Origin: Candidatus Margulisiibacteriota bacterium
GTDB taxonomy: Bacteria; Margulisbacteria; WOR-1; O2-12-FULL-45-9
Length of the DNA stretch: 14,033 nt
Direction of reading: 5' to 3'
Assembly: GCA_030018645.1 (NCBI GenBank)
Contig: JASEHX010000025.1
Location: 1 to 14,033, forward strand
The position numbers were made by a program, and so were the translations under genes. Positions 6,820 to 12,555 of this stretch are shown here, piece after piece. The notes beneath the pieces are model-generated. The model made no database searches, was not told the origin of the DNA, and was given only the letters and a program-made list of their open reading frames with translations. Positions within the stretch are counted from its first letter, which is position 1. Each line of letters opens with the position of its first letter.

Positions 6820-7162
6820 TTTCCTCTTCAACCCGGGTGGCCCGGCTGCCAATCCTGCCTCTTAGGTAATAAAGCTTGGCGCGGCGCACCTTGCCGCTGC
6901 GCAGAATTTCAACTTTTTCAATGCGGGGCGAATGGACAATAAAGGTCCTTTCGACCCCTATGCCCTGGACAATTTTGCGGACAGTAAAATTTTCGCGCAC
7001 CCCTCCGCGTTGGCGGCGGATGACAATCCCTTCAAATCCCTGCACCCTTTCCTTGCCGCCTTCCACGATTTTAGAGAACACTTTTACCGTATCCCCTACT
7101 TTAAATTGCGGCACTTTTTCTTTTCTTTGCGCCTTTTCAATTTCTTCAATAATCTTACTCAT
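6803..7162 (-). CDS. rplS: Large-subunit ribosomal protein bL19
   Basis: The 119-residue product is a full-length L19. It has VPQFKVGDTVKVFSKIVEG (17-35), ERVQGFEGIVIRRQRGGV and ENFTVRKIVQGIGVERTFI, and the C-terminal signature RSGKVRRAKLYYLRGRIG. L19 lies at the interface between ribosomal subunits. ATG 7162 overlaps the methyltransferase stop as ATGA, so translation is probably coupled, and the 3' end overlaps lepB. There is only a weak Shine-Dalgarno (AGGT), which fits coupling. The C-terminus has a short acidic extension, VEEENAKAG. Confidence 0.97.
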   Translation of the reverse strand: MSKIIEEIEKAQRKEKVPQFKVGDTVKVFSKIVEGGKERVQGFEGIVIRRQRGGVRENFTVRKIVQGIGVERTFIVHSPRIEKVEILRSGKVRRAKLYYLRGRIGSRATRVEEENAKAG

Positions 7163-7707
7163 GATAATAACCTATCCAATATTATAGCATTTGCCGAGCG
7201 GACTGGCAAATGGTTATAGTCGTCAGTTCCCTTAATCGGTTCCAAGACAATATCCGCTCTGGCCAGCAATTCATCCGTCATCCCCCACCCCGTCCCCAGC
7301 ATAATTAAATATGGCCTCCCCGAATTTTCAATTTCTAATCTCAAATTCTCAAATTTCTCTGTCCCGTTGGGTTTAGCCGACGTCCCTACTAAAACCGGCT
7401 TTTGCCCTTCTATTTTTTCGATCTCGGCCACCGCTTCTTCCAGGTTTTCTTTGATCGAGATTAGTTTGAAGGCTTCCGCCCGGGTCCAATTAAATTCCAT
7501 ACTCTCCTCATCCCCCCAAAAATCAACAATCCTGGCGGCGAACTCCCGCTGGGCAGGCATTGGATTAACCACATAATATTTCTTTACTCCAAAAGTAGCC
7601 GCGGTCCGCGCAATATCGTGCAGGTCAAAGCCGGTGATGCAAGTGGAAACCACTTCATGGCGCTTGTTATAGACAGGATAATGCAATAGGGCTAAATAAA
7701 TTGACAT
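7159..7707 (-). CDS. SPOUT-type SAM-dependent RNA methyltransferase (TM1570-like)
   Basis: The 182-residue product fits the family called SAM-dependent RNA methyltransferase (Methyltrn_RNA_4, of which Thermotoga TM1570 is the type). This family is found beside trmD and rplS in several deep lineages. The N-terminus is IYLALLHYPVYNKRHEVVSTCITGFDLHDIARTAATF. The knotted SAM site is formed by LIMLGTGWGM (134-143) and IKGTDDYNHLPVRSANAIILDRL (158-180). The substrate is not known; an RNA, probably tRNA or rRNA, is inferred from family and neighbours. AAAGG stands a few bases before ATG 7707. It overlaps rplS by four bases. A low-complexity AT-rich stretch encodes residues about 118-130. Confidence 0.88.
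   Translation of the reverse strand: MSIYLALLHYPVYNKRHEVVSTCITGFDLHDIARTAATFGVKKYYVVNPMPAQREFAARIVDFWGDEESMEFNWTRAEAFKLISIKENLEEAVAEIEKIEGQKPVLVGTSAKPNGTEKFENLRLEIENSGRPYLIMLGTGWGMTDELLARADIVLEPIKGTDDYNHLPVRSANAIILDRLLS
7323..7356. repeat. Low-complexity AT-rich tract inside the methyltransferase gene
   Basis: The plus strand repeats near-identical AATTTTC, AATTTCT, AATCTC, AAATTCTC and AAATTTC blocks. The tract is in frame and encodes KFENLRLEIENS on the minus strand. It contrasts with the GC-richer flanks. Family members have a variable helix here, so it is tolerated. Confidence 0.4.
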
Positions 7708-7726
7708 AAACCTTTCCCAAATTCAA

Positions 7727-7834
7727 AACACTAAATCCTAAACAAGTCCTAAATCCAAATTATCAAAATCCTAAATTTTATTAAACATTTGATTTATTTA
7801 TTAGAATTTGTTTAGTGTTTAGGATTTAGGATTT
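7727..7834. repeat. AT-rich degenerate repeat between trmD and the methyltransferase
   Basis: The block contains several CCTAAAT-type units on the plus strand (about 7735, 7747 and 7769). The reverse orientation GTGTTTAGGATTTAGGATTT occurs at 7816-7835, giving an imperfect inverted repeat. TTAG-N3-TTGTTTAG is shared between the right arm and the complement of the left arm. It fills the only real gap in the trmD-rplS interval and extends into the 3' end of trmD. No promoter or gene is evident in it. Confidence 0.6.
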
Positions 7835-8537
7835 CCTCCAACGACTTTTTGTCATTTTCAGATAAATTGGCTTTGGCCAATAGATCTGGCCGGCGTTCCA
7901 ACGTCCTCTTCAAAGCTTCCTTGCGCCGCCATTTTTCAATCTCGGCATGGTGGCCGGAAAGCAAAACTTCGGGGACCCGCTTTCCTTCAAATTCCTCCGA
8001 TCTAGTATAGGATGGATAATCAAGTAATCCGCTATAGAATGAATCTTTTTTGATCGATTCTTCTTCTTTCGCCACTCCCGGAATCTGTCGCACCACCGCA
8101 TCAATTAAGACCATGGCCGGGATTTCGCCGCCGGTTAAGACATAGTCGCCAATTGAGATCTCTTCGTCTACCAAACCGCGCACCCGTTCATCTACTCCTT
8201 CATAATGCCCGCAAAGGATAATTAAATGTTCTAATTTGGCAAGGTCATTAACTTTCTGTTGAGTTATTGTTTGACCAGTTGGGCACATTAATATAACTAA
8301 CGACTGACGACTAACGACTGACGACAATGCTTTGGAAATCGGCTCAACTTTCATAACCATTCCCGCACCGCCGCCGTAGGGAGAATCGTCGGCGGTCTTG
8401 TGCTTATCCGAAGTAAAATCGCGCAGGTTAACAATCTTCAGGCGCATAAGGCCTTTTTCTTGGGCTTTTTGGAGTAAACTCTCCGAAAGCGGCCCGTGAA
8501 ACATAGCGGGAAATAAGGTTAGGACCTCAATCTGCAT
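7812..8537 (-). CDS. trmD: tRNA (guanine-37-N1)-methyltransferase
   Basis: The 241-residue SPOUT enzyme methylates G37 of tRNA to prevent frameshifting. Visible signatures are IEVLTLFPAMF at the start, DDSPYGGGAGMVMKVEPI (50-67), CGHYEGVDERV (109-119), IGDYVLTGGEIPAMVLIDAV (129-148) and the catalytic-loop Asp165 in KDSF, followed by GLLDYPSYTRS (170-180) and VPEVLLSGHHAEIEKWR. The start overlaps the ylqD stop as TAATG. Two oddities are seen. Residues 72-82 (SSVVSRQSLVI) are encoded by a 14-bp tandem repeat. The last residues (ILNPKH) come from the AT-rich repeat that follows. The usual rimM neighbour is not present upstream. Confidence 0.97.
   Translation of the reverse strand: MQIEVLTLFPAMFHGPLSESLLQKAQEKGLMRLKIVNLRDFTSDKHKTADDSPYGGGAGMVMKVEPISKALSSVVSRQSLVILMCPTGQTITQQKVNDLAKLEHLIILCGHYEGVDERVRGLVDEEISIGDYVLTGGEIPAMVLIDAVVRQIPGVAKEEESIKKDSFYSGLLDYPSYTRSEEFEGKRVPEVLLSGHHAEIEKWRRKEALKRTLERRPDLLAKANLSENDKKSLEEILNPKH
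8296..8323. repeat. Two tandem 14-bp units inside trmD
   Basis: The unit ACTAACGACTGACG occurs twice in perfect tandem (8296-8309 and 8310-8323), followed by two more matching bases. Because 14 is not a multiple of three, the copies are read in different frames within the trmD coding sequence. Confidence 0.85.
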
Positions 8538-8977
8538 TAAGCCGCTTCGCGGATTTCCTGGATAATTCCGTCTTTGACAATAATTTCGGCTCCGCCGACC
8601 TTCTTATAAAGATTATCGCCCACTGCAACATTGACCGGGCCTTCGAGCGGCCCTTGCACAAATTCGGTGTTGAGCTGGAGTTTTTTGGCTTCCTCAATTT
8701 TCAGCAGTAAATCACTTTTGGCGGCAGTCTGGCGGCCCTTTTCATCGTCCCATTGGTGCTTAAAAGCCGCCGCTTTTTGCATTAAGCCCTTTTTCTTCAA
8801 ATTGTCCAGGTATGAGCGGCTGCGCTCGTCCATTTGGGTTAACTGCGAATCAATATTGCCAATCGCCCTTTCTAGTTCCTTGATCAAATTTTGTTTGAAG
8901 CTTTCGGTAACAATGGCCTTGACCATTACGACTCTTTTTAATTCGATCTCGTTCAAGTTTTCTTTTTTATTTGCCAT
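8537..8977 (-). CDS. ylqD: YlqD family protein
   Basis: The 146-residue protein has a long charged helical middle, probably a coiled coil (about 24-102), and the YlqD C-terminal signature. That signature is FVQGPLEGPVNVAVGDNL (107-124), then AEIIVKDGIIQEIR. YlqD is encoded beside khpA and rimM in Bacillus subtilis; its function is unknown, and the location points to ribosome or RNA metabolism. The C-terminal half reads more like the cyanobacterial YlqD version than the Bacillus one, from memory. AAGGAG lies seven bases before ATG 8977. The khpA stop is 19 bases upstream, and the 3' end overlaps trmD by one base. It occupies the place where rimM is usually found. Confidence 0.85.
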   Translation of the reverse strand: MANKKENLNEIELKRVVMVKAIVTESFKQNLIKELERAIGNIDSQLTQMDERSRSYLDNLKKKGLMQKAAAFKHQWDDEKGRQTAAKSDLLLKIEEAKKLQLNTEFVQGPLEGPVNVAVGDNLYKKVGGAEIIVKDGIIQEIREAA

Positions 8978-8996
8978 TGGTTTTCTCCTTTATAAA

Positions 8997-9254
8997 TTAA
9001 ACTGTGCTGGGCCGCGGGCCATCATCGGTCAAGATTTCGACGGTGACTTTTTTATTTTGCTTGGCCGCCGCCGCTTTTACAATGGTCCGGATCGAATTGG
9101 CAATCCGTCCTTCTTTGCCAATTACTTTTCCGGCATCTTCGGGGGCAGTGCGGATCTCGATGATCGTGATCGACTCGCCGGCCGTTTCTTTGACACTAAC
9201 TTGGTCGGGACGGTCTACCAGGGCTTTGGCAATGTATTCAACTAGCTCTCGCAT
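8997..9254 (-). CDS. khpA: KH-domain RNA-binding protein KhpA
   Basis: The 85-residue protein is a single KH domain with the RNA-binding loop GKVIGKEGR at 42-50 (GxxG, Gly46 to Gly49), inside DAGKVIGKEGRIANSIRTIVKAAA. KhpA proteins bind many RNAs, often together with KhpB/Jag, and affect cell division and translation. A strong AAGGAGG is seven bases before ATG 9254. The start lies 13 bases inside the 3' end of rpsP, so the two are translationally linked. The position after rpsP is the conserved one. Confidence 0.95.
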   Translation of the reverse strand: MRELVEYIAKALVDRPDQVSVKETAGESITIIEIRTAPEDAGKVIGKEGRIANSIRTIVKAAAAKQNKKVTVEILTDDGPRPSTV

Positions 9255-9556
9255 GGCTGTTCCTCCTTATGCAGTTTGGCTTTTTTCTTGGGCAAGGCGG
9301 CAACGTCAACCGCTGGCAGGACCCCGGCTTTCCCCAGCAGAATCCTTACTTTATCGGTGGGTTGGGCACCCTTGGCTAACCAAGCTTTTACTTTTTCGGC
9401 GTCAACATTAAGCAGCTCGGATTTTTTCAGCGGATCGTATTGGCCAAGTATCTCGATAACACTTCCTTCAAGTGCGGTGCGGTCGGGCTGGACCACCAAG
9501 CGGTAACACGGCCTATTCTTAGTGCCTTTTCTTTGTAATTTTAACTTTACGACCAA
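9242..9556 (-). CDS. rpsP: Small-subunit ribosomal protein bS16
   Basis: The 104-residue protein has the S16 core: LKLQRKGTKNRPCYRLVVQPDR (5-26), IEILGQYDP (34-42) and VKAWLAKGAQPTDKVRILLGKAG (56-78). The C-terminal tail is Lys-rich and ends in EEQPCES. The start is TTG at 9556-9554. It is chosen because it gives the family N-terminus (MVVKLKL against the usual MAVKIRL) and because AAGGAGG stands about nine bases upstream; no ATG or GTG is available nearby in frame. It is the first gene of the leftward ribosome-maturation operon. Confidence 0.95.
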   Translation of the reverse strand: MVVKLKLQRKGTKNRPCYRLVVQPDRTALEGSVIEILGQYDPLKKSELLNVDAEKVKAWLAKGAQPTDKVRILLGKAGVLPAVDVAALPKKKAKLHKEEQPCES

Positions 9557-9591
9557 AAAACTAACCTCCTTAAGCGTCCTACGAAGTGTTT

Positions 9592-9600
9592 ATTATATCA
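9592..9600 (-). promoter_or_regulatory. Extended -10 promoter of the rpsP operon
   Basis: Leftward, TGATATAAT (9600-9592) is a perfect TATAAT with the TGn extension. No good -35 hexamer is seen 16-18 bases upstream, which is acceptable for extended -10 promoters. The predicted start near 9585 leaves about 29 bases before the TTG start, with the Shine-Dalgarno in between. Confidence 0.65.
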
Positions 9601-9666
9601 TTCCTGATTGCAAAAATCTAGTGAAATTTTTCAGCAAGGTTAACGATACATAGGTAGGATAAGACA

Positions 9667-9858
9667 ATGGGCGAACCAGCATTTGATAAACGAAATTATG
9701 ACATAGCTTCTATCTCCCGCGGAGAGAAGAAGCCCACTTATCAGGTCCAGGAAGCTAACACGATGGACCCTTCAAAAGTTCAAAAACCCGGAAAATTCAT
9801 TAAGGTCTTTGCTGACGTATTCCTGCGCCGAGAAGCCAGCGACAATTGGATCTTTTAA
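9667..9858 (+). CDS. Small hypothetical protein, 63 residues
   Basis: I do not recognise this protein. It begins MGEPAFDKRNYDIASISRGE and ends DVFLRREASDNWIF. It is charged and hydrophilic, with no membrane segment, signal peptide or cysteine motif, and may be partly disordered in its first half. A weak purine-rich TAGGATAAG precedes ATG 9667. It is transcribed away from rpsP across a 110-base divergent region. It is followed after 11 bases by another small gene in the same direction with a good ribosome binding site, which supports a two-gene unit. Confidence 0.55.
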   Translation: MGEPAFDKRNYDIASISRGEKKPTYQVQEANTMDPSKVQKPGKFIKVFADVFLRREASDNWIF

Positions 9859-9869
9859 GGAGAAAAGAC

Positions 9870-10088
9870 ATGAACACCATGGATACAACCAAATTAATTA
9901 AGACCATCGAACAGCTGTCACTGCAAGGATATCTAGAAAAACTAGTTCACGCACCATTGCGAAAGGTAACTTTATTTACCCGCTTCCCTTACACCGAAGC
10001 CCCCAACGTTTCGGATCCCCACAGTTTTGTGCTGGTTGACGACGTGTCCAAGATCGCCGGCCTAAACAGCGGGGAATTTAATAATTAA
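9870..10088 (+). CDS. Small hypothetical protein, 72 residues
   Basis: The product begins MNTMDTTKLIKTIEQLSLQG and contains TLFTRFPYTEAPNVSDPHSFVLVDDVSKIAGLNSGEFNN. No family is recognised. The N-terminal third is probably helical and the middle strand-forming; there is no membrane segment. ATG 9870 is chosen because AAGGAG lies six to seven bases upstream; an earlier in-frame start near 9846 would overlap the previous gene and lacks such a site. The start is 11 bases after the 63-residue gene, so the two are probably co-transcribed. Confidence 0.6.
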   Translation: MNTMDTTKLIKTIEQLSLQGYLEKLVHAPLRKVTLFTRFPYTEAPNVSDPHSFVLVDDVSKIAGLNSGEFNN

Positions 10089-10101
10089 GTTTTTTTGCCT
10101 C

Positions 10102-10126
10102 TAATTTTGTGCTAAAATTAAGCACG
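10102..10126 (+). promoter_or_regulatory. Promoter and dyad immediately before the fusion gene
   Basis: TGCTAAAAT (10110-10118) is an extended -10 with five of six consensus bases; upstream there is only a T-run where a -35 would lie. The dyad TAATTTT-GTGCT-AAAATTA (10102-10120) covers the -10, and GTGCT...AGCAC (10109-10125) is an alternative stem. The predicted transcription start is about 10125, next to the ATG at 10127. Confidence 0.45.
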
Positions 10127-12544
10127 ATGAAAGCCATGGTATTGGCCGGAGGTTTAGGTACCCGACTGCACCCGCTAACGGTTAACCTTCCCAAGCCCCT
10201 GGTCCCGGTCGCCAACCGTCCGCTGATGGAATATGTTATCGAGCACCTCAAACAACACGGTTTTGATGAAATTATCGTCCTCCTTTACTATCAACCTGAA
10301 ATCATTAAGAAACATTTTGGCGACGGAAAAAGGTTTGGAGTTAAGATGTCGTACGTTTCGGCGCCCAAGGATTTTGGCACGGCCGGCGCAGTCAAGTTTG
10401 CCGCCAAGGATTTGAGCGAACCCTTCTTGGTCATCAGCGCCGATTTGATTTGCGATTTTGATTTGAGCCGGGTCATCAAATTCCATAAAGACAAGAAATC
10501 AATTGCTACTATGGTTTTAACCCGGGCGGCCAACCCCTTGCCTTACGGCATTGTTATCCTAAACAAAGAGAATAAAATCAAGCACTTCCTGGAAAAGCCC
10601 TCTTGGAGCGAAGTTTTCTCGGACACTATCAATTGCGGCATTTATTTGCTCGATCCCAAAGCATTGGAATATATCCCGTCAGAAAAGAATTTTGATTTCA
10701 GTCATGACCTTTTCCCAAAACTGCTGGCCGAAAAATTACCGCTTTTCGGTTTTGTCGCCGACGGGACATGGAAAGATATCGGCAGTTTATTAGAATACAG
10801 CATATGCCAAAGAGAGCTTATCGGCGGAGAAAAAAACAAAATAGACGGGAGCGCAAAAATTGCTGATGATGCGCAGCTGGTCCACTGTTCCGTCGGTAAA
10901 AACTGCCAAATCGGCCGCGGTGCTGTATTAAAGGGGGCTATTTTGTGGGACAACGTGATTATCGGGGCAGAAGTAAAAATCGAACGCGGGATCCTCGCCT
11001 CCAATACCACAGTTGGCGATCGGACCGTCATTGAAGAAGGGGCCGTTATCGGCGAGGGATGCCATATTGGCAAAGACGCGCTGGTCAAGGCTTTCGTAAA
11101 AATCTGGCCCAACCGCATTGTGGAGGAAGGCGCGGTCGTTTCGCGTTCCATGGTGTGGAGGGAGCGCTGGACCAAAGGTATTTTTGGGCCGTACGGCGTA
11201 ACCGGCCGGTGCAACATTGAGATTACGCCCGAGTTTGCCGCCGCGCTGGGCGCCGCTTACGGAACTATTTTAGGCAAAGGGGCTGAAGTAGTCGCCAGCC
11301 GCGACAGCCATAAGTCCTCTCGTATGATTTTCCGCGCCCTTATCTCGGGTTTGCTTTCGGCGGGAGTTAACATTTCCAACCTGGAAGACGTCCCCATCCC
11401 CATCAACCGCTACGAAATTCGCTCCTTAAAAAGCAAAGGCGGCGTCCACGTCAGGAAATCGCCTTATGATCCGGACATCATTGACATCAAACTGCTGGAT
11501 GAAGACGGCTCCGACCTTCGCCCGTCAAAAGAGAAGAAAATTGAGCGTCTCTTCTTTGGCGAGGACTTCATGCGGGCAGGGATTGAAGACGTCGGCGAAC
11601 TTTCCTTCCCTTACCATCGGGTAGCCGAGTCATACAAAGCCGGGATCCTTTCTTTGGCCAAGGCAGAACTTATCCGCTCGGCCGGGATAAAAGCCGTAAT
11701 TGATTATTCATATAGTTCCGCCTCGAAAATTTTTCCGTCAATCCTGGGCGAACTGGGAATTGAAGTTGTGGCGTTAAATGCCTATATTGACGAGACCAAA
11801 ATAACCAAGAACAAAGCCGTGTTTGAGAGGGAACTAAACCAGCTTTCGGAAATCGTGAAATCGCTGAAAGCCGATATCGGCATCATGCTTGACACCGGGG
11901 CCGAGAAAATTTTCTTATGTGATGAGAAAGGGCGAATTTTGTTGGGAGACGCGGAACTGGCCGCCATTACCCTGCTCAACCTTAAAAGTTATAAGGGGCC
12001 AATTGCCGTGCCGGTGAAGGCCTCCCGTGTTATTGATGACCTGGCTAAAGCCTACGGCGCCAAAGTGAAACGCTCCAAAAACAGCTCGCAAGCCATGATG
12101 GAAACGGCTTCCCTGCCGCATATAAAATTCCTGGGCGAGCCGCTGGGCGGCTTCATTTTTCCTGAATTCCAGCCCACTTTTGACGCCCTGTTTGCCACGG
12201 TAAAAATCTTAGAATTGCTGGCGGAGGGAAAAATAAAATTAAGCGGCTTAGTAGATGAAATTCCCAAAATCCACATGGCCAGCAAGGAAATCTCCTGCGC
12301 TTCAGAACAAAAAGGCAAGGTCTTGCGCAGTATCGTCGATGGCGCTAAGGATGAGGAAGTTGACTTGACCGACGGAGTCAAGCTTTTTCACGGCGCATCA
12401 AAAGACAAACAGCCGGATTGGGTACTAATTTTGCCCGATCCTGCCCGCCCGGTTATCCAGCTTTACGCCGAAGCCGGCTCCGACAAAGAAGCCAAAAAAC
12501 TAATTAGCGATCTCGTAGAAAAGATTGATGCTTTAAAGCAGTAA
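10127..12544 (+). CDS. Sugar-phosphate nucleotidyltransferase fused to a degenerate phosphomannomutase-like domain
   Basis: The 805-residue protein has three parts. A nucleotidyltransferase domain (1-232) carries AGGLGTRLHPLT (7-18), LPKPLVPVANRP (21-32) and a SADL metal segment (104-107). A left-handed beta-helix of hexapeptide repeats covers about 240-340. A phosphohexomutase-like domain covers about 355-805. The first part probably makes an NDP-sugar (GDP-mannose or NDP-glucose; sequence alone does not decide). In the third part the phosphoserine loop reads VRKSPYDP instead of TASHNP, the metal loop reads DTGAEK (589-594) instead of DGDGDR, and the phosphate-binding loop reads LPDPARP (769-775) instead of RPSGTEP. 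Mutase activity is therefore doubtful. Similar fusions are, to my recollection, known in cyanobacteria. ATG 10127 matches the family start; no Shine-Dalgarno is visible. glgA follows after 11 bases. Confidence 0.9.
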   Translation: MKAMVLAGGLGTRLHPLTVNLPKPLVPVANRPLMEYVIEHLKQHGFDEIIVLLYYQPEIIKKHFGDGKRFGVKMSYVSAPKDFGTAGAVKFAAKDLSEPFLVISADLICDFDLSRVIKFHKDKKSIATMVLTRAANPLPYGIVILNKENKIKHFLEKPSWSEVFSDTINCGIYLLDPKALEYIPSEKNFDFSHDLFPKLLAEKLPLFGFVADGTWKDIGSLLEYSICQRELIGGEKNKIDGSAKIADDAQLVHCSVGKNCQIGRGAVLKGAILWDNVIIGAEVKIERGILASNTTVGDRTVIEEGAVIGEGCHIGKDALVKAFVKIWPNRIVEEGAVVSRSMVWRERWTKGIFGPYGVTGRCNIEITPEFAAALGAAYGTILGKGAEVVASRDSHKSSRMIFRALISGLLSAGVNISNLEDVPIPINRYEIRSLKSKGGVHVRKSPYDPDIIDIKLLDEDGSDLRPSKEKKIERLFFGEDFMRAGIEDVGELSFPYHRVAESYKAGILSLAKAELIRSAGIKAVIDYSYSSASKIFPSILGELGIEVVALNAYIDETKITKNKAVFERELNQLSEIVKSLKADIGIMLDTGAEKIFLCDEKGRILLGDAELAAITLLNLKSYKGPIAVPVKASRVIDDLAKAYGAKVKRSKNSSQAMMETASLPHIKFLGEPLGGFIFPEFQPTFDALFATVKILELLAEGKIKLSGLVDEIPKIHMASKEISCASEQKGKVLRSIVDGAKDEEVDLTDGVKLFHGASKDKQPDWVLILPDPARPVIQLYAEAGSDKEAKKLISDLVEKIDALKQ

Positions 12545-12555
12545 GGAGCCCGCCT

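Noticed and set aside
6820..6852. Longer lepB start at TTG 6852
   Set aside because: It would overlap rplS by 50 bases and lacks a ribosome binding site, while ATG 6819 has AGAGG just upstream and a family-like N-terminus.
8631..9245. A 204-codon open frame on the plus strand opposite ylqD and khpA
   Set aside because: The opposite strand carries two well-recognised proteins with good ribosome binding sites; the antisense product shows no family features.
10702..11217. A 171-codon minus-strand frame inside the fusion gene
   Set aside because: It is antisense to conserved nucleotidyltransferase and beta-helix coding sequence, with no supporting start signal.
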